Origin: Tenrec ecaudatus
Lineage: Eukaryota; Chordata; Mammalia; Afrosoricida; Tenrecidae
Assembly (NCBI RefSeq): GCF_050624435.1
Contig: NC_134535.1
Coordinates: 124,235,731 to 124,299,730, forward strand
Length of the DNA: 64,000 nt
Direction of reading: 5' to 3'
A program made the translations under genes and the position numbers. The notes beneath the pieces are model-generated. The model ran no database searches, was not told the origin of the DNA, and saw nothing but the letters and a program-made list of their open reading frames with translations. Positions 34,932-47,000 of the stretch are shown here, in pieces. How positions within the stretch are numbered: the stretch's first letter is position 1; each line of letters opens with the position of its first letter.

Positions 34932-35124
34932 CCTTGGGTTTTAGGCAATGCAACTGTTCCTTCTTTAATTTATCGTTTACAGGTTCAGTCCCTTTGGGCT
35001 TGTAGGTTTGAAGTCCTTGACTCCTAGAGGCTACCTGCTGTACCCTCCCATATGGCACTTCCCAACTATGACACTTTGCTTCAAGGTCAATGGGAGTATC
35101 TGTTTTGAATATGACTCCAGATTC

Positions 35125-35345
35125 TTTTAAACCTTAAAAAAAAACCAACTCACTCCCATTGAGTCAATTCAGACTTAATAGCAACCCTACAAGCAAGGTA
35201 GAACTACTCCTGTGAGTTTCCAAGACAGTAATTCTATGGAAATAGCCCTGCCTTTCTCCTGAGGAGTGGCTGGTGGCTTTGAACAGGTGACCTTGCAGTT
35301 AGCAGTCCAATATGTAACCACTCTGCTAGCAGGACCCCTAGATTC
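35125..35345 (-). repeat. AfroSINE
   Basis: T/A-rich start, 'actcccattgagtcaattca', 'caagcaaggtagaactactc', 'accttgcagttagcagtcca', ending 'ctgctagcaggaccc'. Confidence 0.85.
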
Positions 35346-35454
35346 TTTTAAAGGGCTGACGAATAAGTGAAAGCATAAAATCCTGTTAAATACCATACTG
35401 ATGTAATAACATTTTAATAGGTATACATAATACTTTAAATTCCATGTTTTTAAG

Positions 35455-35660
35455 AAAACCCTACTGTTAAGTGTTTGCCTACTAACCAAAAGATTTAGTT
35501 TCAACCCACTAGCTACTCCATAGGAGAAAGATGTGGCAGTTTACCTATTTATGCAAAGACACATCCTTGGAAACCCTATAGGGCAGATATCTCTGCTCTA
35601 TAGGGTCACTGAATCACAATTGATTCAATGACACTGGGCTTGGTTTTGGTTTAGTTTCCT
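35455..35660 (+). repeat. AfroSINE
   Basis: 'gaaaaccctactgttaagtg', 'cctataggg' repeats of the SINE body, 'gattcaatgacactgggctt' tail. Confidence 0.75.
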
Positions 35661-36289
35661 ATACTCTAACAGTTTATCATTATCTCCCCCCCTGAATTCA
35701 TTTCTTACGTCATTCAACTTTGCACTTTTTACCATGGATTGCAAATTTAATTATTCATGCTATCTTTACATCATATCCCAATATAATGATGGACTAATGG
35801 AGGGCAGATTGTCAAGTATAGTTCTGTGGTACTCCAGTGAGAGGAGACATACATAGCCTTTGTTTCTCCCACCAAATGATCCTCATTGTCCTAACAAGTC
35901 TGGGTAAGAGAATGGATAATACGATTGCATGATTAAGTTGCTACTGATTACCTTCCCACTGGGTATAAGGTGAGCCATCTTAGCTACAAGGGATGGAATC
36001 TCGCTTCCAGCAAGAAAAGCTAGTAGTGTCCTTCAGATCCTGACATCTGGTTTACCTTTCTGTCAGTCCTGATACTGGGCACTTGAATTGTGGCCTCATC
36101 TAACATGATTTCACCAACTTCTGTAGTCTTGGGGATGAGGAAGATCCCCCAAGGCAATGTCAAAATTTTGCATTTACCAACACCCACAACCATGTGAGCT
36201 ATTTTCCTTTATGTGGAGTTCAGTGTGGCCATTAGAGCAAAGTGGAAAACCTTGTGACATAGGGAATAAAACAAAAGTGAGGCGTGGTG
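35661..36289. other. Unassigned sequence
   Basis: Pieces near 35800-36200 may be MER-type LTR relics, but I cannot name them. No gene. Confidence 0.3.
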
Positions 36290-36395
36290 GTTGCTATCAG
36301 GGATTATGGAGCGGTTGGTGAGTTAGAACTGCTGACTGCTAACTTTCCTATTAGCAAAGTACTTAGCCACAGCACCAAGGGCTCCTGGTGTGCAC
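36290..36395 (-). repeat. AfroSINE fragment
   Basis: 'agttagaactgctgactgct' to 'gccacagcaccaagggctcc', the reversed head of the SINE. Confidence 0.6.
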
Positions 36396-36480
36396 TACGG
36401 CATGCTAATGCTTACATATTAAACTAATGATGTACAATTACTTGCAAGGTACAAATAATTGTTGGTGACTTGTCCAAAGG

Positions 36481-36680
36481 CAAGGGTCCCTGGTGACACA
36501 ATATTGAGTATAGGGCTGCCAACTGTGAGGGTGGCAGTTCAGATCCGTACGCCACTTTGCAAGAGGGTGAGGAGGTGATCTGTGTTCCAACAAAACTTAG
36601 TTTAGGAAATTTAGTGGTTCTACTTTCTCCTATAAGGTCATTTTGAGTTGGAATCAGACTTGGTGGCAATGAGGATCTAT
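36481..36680 (+). repeat. AfroSINE
   Basis: 'caagggtccctggtgacaca', 'gtggcagttcagatccgtac', 'gttggaatcagacttggtgg'. Confidence 0.8.
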
Positions 36681-36774
36681 ACCTGATCAGTTTCTAGGCA
36701 TCGTAAATTTACAATTCAGGATGTAACAGCTGCTACAGGTCTTTACCTGAGTGTTGTTGTGGTGAAAGATTTTG

Positions 36775-37610
36775 CACTTTTAAAAAATAGTTTTATTGGC
36801 TATTCATACACTTCAGTAATTCAATCACATCAAGAGGTCATTTTAGACATTTAACACCCTCACCCCACCCCTGAAAGGACGAACAACAGAAAAGTGCGTG
36901 ATGGGAGATAGTGGACGATATAAGTTATGGAAATAATTCTTTATAACTTATCATGGGTTCATGAGAAAGGAAGGATGGGGGAGGGAAGGAAAAAACTGAG
37001 GAGTTGATACCAAGGGCTCAAATAGAAAAGTTTTGAAAATGATGACAACATATGTACCAAGTTGCTTGACACAAAGAATGGATGTATGGATTGTGTGGTA
37101 AGCGCAGTAAGAACCCCCAATAAAATGATTTTTTTTAAATAAAGTCATTTTAGAACACCTTTTCCATCCTTGAGCTCATTGTTATTCATGTAATCATTTT
37201 TAAATCGTGACAAAAATATATACAAAACATTCTCCAATTCAACAATTTCTACATATATAATCTGGTGCCATTGATTATACTCTGTGTTGCACAACCACCT
37301 ACTATTGATATTCTTTCCCAAATTATTCCATCATTAACATAAACTCAATGCCTCCTAAGCTAAAACCCCTCCTCCTTAACCATGGGTCATGTTTTTACTT
37401 TTTTTTAAGTAAATTTCTAAGTATTCACTTATCATATACTTTCATAGTTAAAGATTTGCATATACATCATCACTATCAGTTCTAATGCTACCCCTCCCTC
37501 CTGCGTTCATTGGCCCCCAAATCTCATCCTCCCCCACGTCCCCAACAAACCCTTGCATCAGTTATTGTCTCTATGAATCTGCTCCTTCTGTGCTTCACAA
37601 ATTGGGTGGA
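36775..37610 (-). mobile_element. Old-type L1 3' UTR, split by a young L1
   Basis: 'atagttttattggctattca' ... 'attgttattcatgtaatcat', 'tattctttcccaaattattc', 'ttgcatcagttattgtctct'. Same family as 24266-24735. Confidence 0.65.
36848..37143 (+). mobile_element. Young L1 3' end with 11-bp target duplication
   Basis: Flanked by GTCATTTTAGA at 36837-36847 and 37144-37154. Contains 'ggacgaacaacagaaaagtg', the G-rich block near 36965-36990, and 'cccccaataaaatgattttt' tail. A clean L1-type insertion. Confidence 0.88.
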
Positions 37611-38542
37611 AAACCTAACAGAAACAATAAGACAAAAGCTGTAATAATATAAAAAGAAAGAAAAGAACACAAACAATATTTAAAAAGCCAAAGAAATTTC
37701 TGTTGTGGAACAAATGAAGAAAACTTGAGCCTAAAGCAAGTATCATTTATACCATGGCTCAATTCACCATAATTGCATTTCCTTAAAGATTAAAAATAAT
37801 GCAACTTTTATTCAGCAGACAGGTAAAATGTGATGAAAGACATTAGATCTATTTGAGGGCCTACATATATGTCAAAAGAAGTAAAACTTTCAGAGGATGC
37901 TATATAGTGATCATTCTGTCAAGAAGAAAGGACTCAAAAAGTTTCATTTTGTATAAAAAAAAGTTACACATGGAACTAGACTTAAAATTTAGCTATATAG
38001 ACTGAAATGAATTCATGTAGACTAGAGTGAATGAAAAAGTTGTCAGAAGAAGAGTCACATTTCAGGTTATTTCATTCAGCAGATCTTTATTTTAGGAAAC
38101 ATATCAATTCAAAACGGTTAAAGGAATGCTTCTGTGTTTTGTGTATTTTTAATCCTCCACTTTAAAAAGCATATAGCCAAATTCATCCATTCTCTTAGAC
38201 AGGTAAGCAAAAAGGATCGCTGGTTACTTCAAACCAACCTATATGGAAAAAGAAAACACATACATCCACTTAAATAACAGATTTACACAGTCTGTAATTA
38301 AGATGAACCCCCAAAAAGCAAAGCTGGAAATCCACATAATATGGCAATAATATTACCACTTACTGTGCTTTTTCTTGGCAGCTGATGAACAAAGGAATAT
38401 AGATTTTGACTTGACAAATGTGTATTCTTGTCATTAAAAATCCAAAGCAAATTCTATTATTTTTTCAGTAGACCAATTCTACTTCCAAAATTTACTGAGA
38501 GAGACTAGAATTCTAACTTTCTTGAATTTGGACCCTCTAGAA
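37611..38542. other. Unassigned AT-rich sequence
   Basis: No repeat landmark. It lies about 11 kb downstream of the RIMKLB stop on the gene's strand, so a very distal 3' UTR end is conceivable but unsupported. Confidence 0.3.
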
Positions 38543-38731
38543 CAGTGGTTCTCAACCTTCCTAATGCTACGACCCTTTAGTACAGTTCTTCATGTTGTGG
38601 TGACTTCCTAACCATAAAATTTTTTTTTTGCTATTTCTTAACTGTAATTTTGCTGTTATGAATTGGACGACCCCTGTGAAAGGGTCGTTTGACCCTCAAA
38701 AGGGTCGCAACCCATAGGTTGAGAACTGCTG
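38543..38731. mobile_element. Non-autonomous hAT transposon, SPIN type (short)
   Basis: Ends 'cagtggttctcaaccttcct' and 'ataggttgagaactgctg' form the inverted repeats; interior 'agggtcgtttgaccctcaaa' and 'catgttgtggtgac'. Flanking 8-mers ctctagaa/ctgtaggg match at 5 of 8. About 189 bp, a shorter deletion form than the copy at 6550-6868 and in the opposite orientation. Confidence 0.85.
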
Positions 38732-38737
38732 CTGTAG

Positions 38738-38930
38738 GGGATGGCATTGTGGTGTAAGTTGGGCTGTGATCTAAAGGTCATCAGTTCAAAACCACCAGTT
38801 GCCCTCAAGGGGTTTTCCTACTCCTGTAAACAAGCTAGCGTCTCAGCAACTCATGAGGCAGTGCTGCTCTGTCCTATAGGGCCACTGTGAGTCAGAAGCA
38901 AATTGATGGTGGTGAGTTTCATTTGGTTTG
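38738..38930 (+). repeat. AfroSINE abutting the SPIN element
   Basis: 'ggatggcattgtggtgtaag', 'catcagttcaaaaccaccag', 'ctgctctgtcctatagggcc', 'gcaaattgatggtggtgagt'. Confidence 0.85.
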
Positions 38931-39308
38931 AGGTTATTATAAGAGTTATTAGTTAAACTTATAGGCCCATGATACTGCTTACTTCATCAAGATGCTTCTC
39001 ACACAATTACCAACACTTTTTCCTTTCCTCTATTCCTGAGGGTTTTTTTTTTTTTTTAACATTTCAGTTAGACATTTAGTTTAGTATGTGGAATAAACAA
39101 TATATAGAAATTGCCTATATTTTATTATTTTTAAAATGAAGAGTAAAGACATATTAACATTAATGGTTCTATAATTTAAGTAATTATATTTCATTTTGTC
39201 AGAAAAGCTACTTAAGAATAAAAGCCAGAGCTAAGAAAAACACCTTTGGTATGTACTATCACATACACACAAAAGCCATTTTACCAAAATGCCCAAACAA
39301 AAGAAATC
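38931..39308. other. Unassigned AT-rich sequence
   Basis: No gene or repeat recognised. Confidence 0.3.
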
Positions 39309-39433
39309 TACCATATAGACTCAACTATAAGCTGACCCCTGAATAACAGCCGAGGCACCTAATTTTATCACAAAAACTGCATTACATTAAAAATGTGCTG
39401 AAAAACTCGGCTTATACACAAGTATATATGGTA
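39309..39433. repeat. Miniature inverted-repeat transposon with TA ends
   Basis: Left arm 'taccatatagactcaactat' + 'aagctgac' and right arm 'ggcttatacacaagtatata' + 'tggta' are reverse complements with few mismatches over about 27 bp. TA at both ends suggests a mariner-type target. The interior is 'gaggcacctaattttatcac'. Its right terminal motif is repeated once more just outside (about 39440-39455). Confidence 0.65.
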
Positions 39434-39560
39434 ACTGTGGTGTATATATGGTAACTATGCTCTTACTCTTGAGATCTAGGTTAAACTTGTAATAAACTAC
39501 AGACTTTTTATTCAGATTCAGATTCAAGTTGATCATCTTTTTCCAGTTTGAGAGCATTAG

Positions 39561-40179
39561 TGTGGTAGTTACATAATCTGTTTGCCGATGAGAGGATTAA
39601 GAATGAAGGGGTGGAGTCTAGTCTGTTAATCAGGTCATAGCCAACAAGGCTATGTGGGCATGGCCTTCTGAGGATTCTGGAATTTCCTCCTCTGAGGTGG
39701 GAGACACACTCTCTCTGCTCACTCCCTGAGAGACACTCTACTGACAAGACACATAGCATTACAGTGATAGACCCCCTGTGTCCTGGGAACTAGAGGAGCC
39801 ACATGGAAACCCCTGCCAGCACTAAGATGCTTCCACCGCCACTGGATGGATCCACCACAAGACTTTGCACCTACTGGCCTGTGATCTTCCTGCATTCAGC
39901 ATCATTGCATGTGTTTTGTTGAGTCTGAAGAGGACTTTATAGCAGCTGGGTATTGGACATATGGCCTAATATCGGACTTATGGACTTGAAATGGTCTGGG
40001 ATGTTTTCTTAATATACAATTATTCTTTGATACAAAGCATTTTCTTACACACATGAGTGTCTATGAATTTTGTTTCTCTAGAAACGAACACAGCAGTTCT
40101 ATCTTACAAATCTGGCTAGACCAGAGCATGTACACTGGTCTCCCTGGATTTGTGTCTTTAATCTACCAGGACTAACTCA
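39561..40179 (-). mobile_element. LTR-like element with an embedded L1 scrap, 5-bp target duplication
   Basis: Minus strand begins 'tgagttagtcctggtagatt' and ends 'agattatgtaactaccaca'. Flanked by ATTAG on both sides (39556-39560 and 40180-40184). Inside, at about 40090-40138, lies a segment of the L1 3' UTR ('cttacaaatctggctagacc', 'gagcatgtacactgg') and the LTR terminus appears twice, on either side of it. Confidence 0.75.
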
Positions 40180-40295
40180 ATTAGTATTTCTATATACCAA
40201 GGGGAATTTCTTTTCTTAAAAAAAAATACTAGTAACGTTTAATTGTGCTTTTGGTGAAGGTTTACACAGTTTAGGTTTCCACTCAGTGATTTCTC

Positions 40296-41045
40296 TTTTT
40301 TTTTTAACAATTTATTAGGGGCTCATACAACTCTTATCACAGTCCATACATATACATACATCAATTGTATAAAGCACATCTGTACATTCTTTGCCCTAAT
40401 CATTTTCTTTTTTTTCTCCTTTCTTTTTTTACATTTTATTAGGGGCTCATACAACTCTTATCACAATCCATACATCAATTGTATAAAGCACATCCATATG
40501 TTCCCTGCCCCAATCATTCTCAAAGCATTTGCTCTCCACTTAAGCCCTTTGCATCAGGTCCTCTTTTTTTTTCCCCTCCCTCCCCGTTCCCCCTCCCCCC
40601 TCCCTCATGTGCCCTTGGTAATTTATACCTCGTTATTTTGTCATATCTTGCCCTATCCGGAGTCTCCCTTCCCCCCTTCTCTGCTGTCCCTCTCCCAGGG
40701 AAGAGGTCACATGTGGATCCTTGTAATCAGTTCCCCCTTTCCAACCCACTCACCCTCCACTCTCCCAGCATCGCCCCTCACACCCCTGGTCCTGAAGGTA
40801 TCATCCACCCTGGATTCCCTGTACCTCCAGCCCTCATATGTACCAGTGTACAACCTCTGCCCTATCCAGCCCTGCAAGGTAGAATTCGGATCATGGTAGT
40901 TGGGGGGGAGGAAGCATCCAGGATCTGGGGGAAAGCTGTGTTCTTCATCGGTACTGCCTCGCACCCTGATTGACCCATCTCCTCTCCTAAACCCCTCTAT
41001 GAGGGGATCTCCATTGGCCGACACTTGGGCCAATATGGTATGTAT

Positions 41046-41092
<47 letters not shown>

Positions 41093-41148
41093 CACATATA
41101 CACACATATATCTTTTTTTTTTTTGCATGATGCCTTATATCTGGTCCC
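40296..41148 (-). mobile_element. Two L1 3' ends in tandem within one target duplication
   Basis: First end 40302-40406 ('aacaatttattaggggctca' ... 'ttgccctaatcattttc'), second 40425-41148 ('cattttattaggggctcata' through the C-rich reverse of the G-rich block at 40570-40605, 'cctgcaaggtagaattcgga', to 'ttatatctggtccc'). Flanks cactcagtgatttct (about 40281) and cactcagtgttttct (about 41148) match at 14 of 15. Confidence 0.75.
41048..41106. repeat. (CA)n / (TA)n microsatellite
   Basis: About 18 CA units followed by TATA/CACATA repeats, at the edge of the L1 insertion. Confidence 0.95.
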
Positions 41149-41290
41149 ACTCAGTGTTTTCTATACAAATTGTTCAACGACTGGTTATATTTTCACAATG
41201 TTAGGGCATGAAGATGATTTACTAGTTTTCCATTTTCATTAGTTTGCTTTCTCGTTTCCCTTGTACTAAGTGATCACTGCAGTAAATTCT

Positions 41291-43960
41291 TGGTAGAGGC
41301 AAAAAAATGTTTTCAAATATTTAGAAACTTTAACCATACTATCTGATTCTGTGCTCCATACCAAATGTATATTAGGATAAATACTTTAGACTCAAAGGCC
41401 ACTGCATTTTTTATAATATCAGTTATTCTGCTATTATTACTTCTTTTATACAATATACAATAATAAACAATCATATAATTTATTCATTTTTCCACTGCTA
41501 GCTTTTGCAGGTTAGAAAGTAATTCCAGAACAATGTAAGGGTTTTACTTTGTTATCGAGCAACTAATTTTCAAAATATCTAAAGGCAGTGTAGGGTAAAG
41601 GAAATAAAATAAGAAATGTACACAAATATGCTGATATGAGTGAGAGGTGCAAATTAGGGAGTTGAAGATAACTAGAGAAAGTAAGTTGGGAGAGGCATAT
41701 AAGAGAGAAAGATGAACAGGTAGAGTGGTGATAGTGACCATGCAGTTACAAAGATCTAACTAAAAGAGGTACAACCAGTTGAAGGAAAAAACCTTTCTGG
41801 ACAAGTTTTTAAACCACATTCTTTCTTATTTATTTAAAACCACATTCTTTTGTTGCTATTCCTCCCGTAAAAACTGGCTAACCAATATTTTTCATTTCTC
41901 TTGTAGAATTTTACAAAACCAAGTTTATTGTTCTAAAGCAATTTTTTTGCAGTAATTGAAGTCCACATATATCAAATATGCCAGGAAGAGAATTCTACAA
42001 ACTTTTAAATATTAATCACTTTTTCTCTTAATGGAGCAGTTCCACTCTAACACATAGGGGGAGTGGGGGGGTCATCGTAAGTGGAAATTAACTCCATGAT
42101 AAATTAACAAAAACTAAAACAACACCCTCCCTATCCCACTAAGAATGAGATTATCCAAACTGGGGAAAATTAAGCCTGATACAATAATCTACTGACATTT
42201 ATGATTACAATGAGTAACTTATTAACACTGGTATCAGATTCTAAAATTACTCTTTTAATAGCTGAAAATAACTTACCATTTACAGTAAAATTCCAGCAGT
42301 ATTAATAGTATTTCCATTTCCTGACTCCTTGCTTCATTTGAGATCTCACTCTCTTTCCTATGTGGACTTTAAATCAGTAGCCATCTCGCTGAAGAATTCC
42401 TTCTTCTGTTACCACCTATCAGTTTATTTCTCTGCTGCAGCAGAAGGGTATATAGAAAATGTCCTTGCTTACTATTCGGATTAACCAGAAAATATTATTT
42501 TAATTTCTATTTATACATTTTTCTATTATCAACTTCCTCATGTCTCCCTAAACCTCCCCCAAAGAAGTTCAACCAAAAACAAAAACAAGAACACCCAGTC
42601 ACAGAAAACCAAACAATGTATGATCAATATTCATGCTAAGCTGGGGAAATTTTAAAAAGAAATAAGATTTGGAAACACAATCATCTCACAAAGCAATCTT
42701 CTTTTGTTATAGTTTCCATCGCCACTTTTCCTACAATCTATGAATAAATATAACTTAAGAGATTTAATTTGACCGTCTACAACTCTGACAAAATCTACAT
42801 CCAGAGACTACCAAAGGAAGTGTGGAAGATGCAGCAATATAAATGAGTAATTTTAGCAACTAAGAGTGTAAGGGGCTTTACCTTTTTGAGTTTTCAATGT
42901 TCTGGACTGCTTATTGCCCAATGGCTCTGAATACATTTATACACGAACATAAACGCCACCTACATTTAAAATAGGGTAGCATTTGTATGCCCATATAAAC
43001 ACTGGGCATATTTTTGCAAGAGAGTAATATATTAAGTTCTTTAAAAAAAAAAAAAGAAAAAGGTCTGACCATGAATGCACATTTCCTCCAAATGTAGACA
43101 TACATAAAAGAATTTGGGCAAAACAGGGAAACCATTATGGGGAGCTGATAAATGGTTCTGCTTCCTAAAATCCTGGGGTTCATTTCTATTTCCATCCTTG
43201 TCACTGAATCTCAAGTTAAAAGTTCTGTATTAGCTACTAAAGACTAGTATCCACAATGAACTAGTAATAGCAGTCATGGCTTTTGTTTTTGTTCCACCCT
43301 CCCATTACCTTCTACCCCAAAGAAAAACACGGACAGCTTTGCCAACTTAAAATAAGCAGACACTGACATAAGCACCAAGGGCTAATCAGCAGCAGTACGG
43401 CAGTTACATGTTTCTCCTTTCTTTCTCATTTCGTCCCCCAATCTCGCACCCCACCCTTTGACCTCTGGATATGGGATGAGCCTGAGCAGGAGTTGGTGAT
43501 GGCAGGGCTGCGCCGTTCCCACGGATGCTCCTAGAGGCCTGCTGTGCTTCTGGGAACTGGGGCACAGGGATGGCTGTCTGACTGTAACCTAAAACAACAA
43601 CAGTTCACCCCACCCCTCAGGTTCCCAAACCCCACAATAGCCATCATGTATGTATTCTATATTAGGTCCTCCTAAGAAGTTTGAATATGGTAAAATTTAA
43701 CAGGAAGCTCATTTTAACAAGTCAGTGCTATTTAATGGAGGCAAGAGAATGGCAGCTGGCAACCTCCCCATGCCTTATGCAATTATAATTTATACATTCT
43801 AATGCTGTTTCTCTGAGAAGAGAATAAGGTTCTTCCTGAGCCAGCCTGTTTTCATAAAGTCCTGCAGAAGTTCATTTCTGGTTCCTTTGTTAGTAAATTT
43901 CAGTTAATAGATACATTATTTTTGTCTGAAAATGCTTGGGTGAATGCCTGTCCTCTTGGT

Positions 43961-44024
<64 letters not shown>

Positions 44025-47000
44025 CATATCTATGAGTGAACTGGAGCACAGAACAGGTCAATAACAATATGGGGCTTCAGCTATACAAACAGTATTACAA
44101 GCTGGGATCATGTACTCACTAAGAAGTGATTTACTAGACTTAAAGCCTTTTTAGATAGAACAGCTAAAATCACAGAACAAAATTATGCATAAGTATATCT
44201 TGAAAAGAAAATTCAACTTATCAGAGTGAGGATTTTCTCCCCAAAGGAGGATAAATGGATAGGTGAGCTGGGGAGGCAGAAGAAAGCTATTAAAGTGGGG
44301 CAGGTTTTCCTTCCACTTAAGCCAGGGGGTTGGTTAATGTTTGATCATCTTCTCTCCAGAAATTCCCTCCAACTCTTGTTCAAACCTGATTCTTCAATGA
44401 TAAATTTAAAATAACTACACATGTTTACCTCTTTGTTTAGAAATCAGATTGCACCTCAATAACTGAAATGTTTTCTATTGTCTATGTCTCACCATTCCCT
44501 TTCTTACAACACAGAAACGGAACCACTATAGTCACCCAAATACTATGGTAAGTTCTTTTTGTTACCATAAATATAACCTAAAACCTAATTTTACCTTTGC
44601 AAAACTAGTTTTCCATACCTGGCAACTCCTAAATGATGTCTTTATACTGTGAGCTCACTGTGTATTCGGAACACCAACCCCTGAAAAAGCTTAAGCCAGA
44701 GTAGCACAATGGAAGAAACAAACAAACCCAAAACAAAAACAAAGCCAAAATCACACTCGGAAATACTTAACTGTATATAGACATATATGCAAAGAATGGA
44801 ATTATCCAAATGACTAATAACATACCCAAAGAGAAATTTTTAATTTATCCCAACCATTTCAGAATTTTATCCCCCAAAGCTCTTCTTTAATCAAATTATT
44901 TACTAGATATATTTATGTAATTTAAAAAAATGAAAGTTGCTACAAACCTAGGGTTACCTTTAAAACATATAAGGTTTAAAAAAAAAGTAGTTAGCCTTGT
45001 GAAACAAAGAAAGGAGAGTCAAATTACCTGCATGCAGGCTGGGGATGTGCCTGAATCCAAACCGCTGCATTTACCATTCATTATACTGCTGCATTATTGG
45101 GGGAAGGGGAGTTTAGAAGGGCACTGACCCCAAAAGTTCTCAATACTTCTCACTCATCATCAGGAAGGGGGAAGAAGGAAAGGTTTTTCTCTGGGTAATA
45201 TTTTGTTTGTTTGTTTTTGGTTTTTTGGCTCCTGAAAAGGCTGGCAAAGAACAGTAACAGTGCAAACAGTTAGAATATTTCTTCCAAAGCAATTTTTTTA
45301 AATGCAAAACATTAAGGAATTTAAAATGCCAAACTTCCATTAATATAGAAATAACTTTCACTAGAGTTAAGCAGCCACCCCAAAACAGCATGGCAAAATG
45401 GCACTGGTATAAAGGAAATAAAATACCACACAAAAATCCAAAAGCAAAACTGAAAATATTTCGAATTAAACCTGGAAGACTAGAAGATTCCAACAGCAGA
45501 TTTCTGTCCACTACTGAAACATTCCAAAATCCAAGCTTCAAAGGCGCCTAAATGTATTTTAAATGAAACTTTTGTTTTGTTTTGCTTTTTTTAAGGAAGA
45601 AAAAAAGAAAAAAAGAGCAGTGAACCTGATACAAATCCTGTAATATATTATTTTTTTAAATCCTAGTACAACAAAAACAAATTTTAAATGAAATGAAACA
45701 AACAAACAAACAAATAAAAACAGTAGCAGCGGAGGTTACCTGTCTGAGCACCTACATTTTCTTAGGAGGGGATCGTGTCTCACCAGCCATATGGCCCATA
45801 AACCTTCTCAAAAGGAGTGAGCCAGGAGAAAAATATAACGTAAGATTTGATTCACAATGTCTCTAAGCCCCCCGGCCCCCAAACTGGGGATTCACTGAAA
45901 TGTAGAGGATTTGTTTTTCCATTGCTTTCTCCTTCAGAAAAAAGATGATTTTAAAAGTCAATGACTTCTTTCAATGCCTCCGATACATTCTCAAAGTCTG
46001 ATAAAGTGTTTGATGAAATCAAGTCTCTTGCTGAATATCTCTAATGTTCCGAGGTGTTTTCTTATTGAGAGCATACAAATAAAGAGCTCAAAGTTCAGTG
46101 GAGAAAAAGCCAGCAATTATAGGCAGCAAAAAGGAAAAAAACCATTAAAATTTTAAAATAGTTTATGAATACTTCATACTTATATATGTGAATGATTATT
46201 TACATATACTAAAGTCCAGTCTTCAAAATAGATTACATAAAACAATATAAAAAGGATGGCTTTTAAAATACAGTTAATAATTACAATTTTTATAATGTAC
46301 AAATATTACAAGAATTCAAATTTTGATATAATCAAACATATTTGACAAACATTTTTACCTATCAAAATAGCAATGGAAATTATACAAAAGGTATTACACA
46401 ATTATTAAAATAAACTTAACTTTCACTTAAATATCAGCTGTTGTTCATTTAGGTTCTTATAGAATTTTTGTTCCTATGTTCTTTACCTTAATTTTTGAGG
46501 GAGTACAAGCAGATAACCATGGTTTTGAAGTATAAGGTGACCATTCTTGCCCTTTTCATTCTAACATGTCAGTGTATATCCAAGAAGTTGCTTGGTAAAG
46601 TTATATTGTAACATGGTGTGAATGAACAAAAAATAGATAAATGATAAGTAAACTGCAGGGTAAATAATTTTCAGATATTTCTTATAGTTGATTAACTTGA
46701 TGGAGATTTCAATAAAAGAAAAGCAACTACAGATTTTTCTAGTCCCTTTCCCTCTAATACAAACCTTGAGCTTTTGATCAAAAAGAGATTGTTCTATTTC
46801 CATTAATCTATGTATGTGTGACATATAACTAAAGGATACATATTGTAAGTGGCAATCTGATGGTCTCTACACAATCATACGATGATTTAACTAAGCAGGG
46901 AATTTGTCTTCTTTTATTTTTCTGCTATTGAATAACACAAATTTCCCAATGAATGGTCAACTCAGTGAAAGAAATTCCAAACACACTTCTGTTAATGGTA

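Larger units (their letters stand above)
40228..41290 (-). mobile_element. Old afrotherian L1 3' UTR, split by younger L1 ends
   Basis: Outer parts: 40228-40295 ('taattgtgcttttggtgaag', 'tttacacagtttaggtttcc') and about 41149-41290 ('tatacaaattgttcaacgac', 'agtttgctttctcgtttccc'). They read as one older L1 3' UTR. Confidence 0.55.

Noticed and set aside
43961-44024. Regular short repeats considered as a CRISPR-like array (also 55241-55300 and 41048-41106).
   Set aside because: Simple 4-bp or 2-bp tandem repeats with no spacers; ordinary microsatellites in a mammalian genome.
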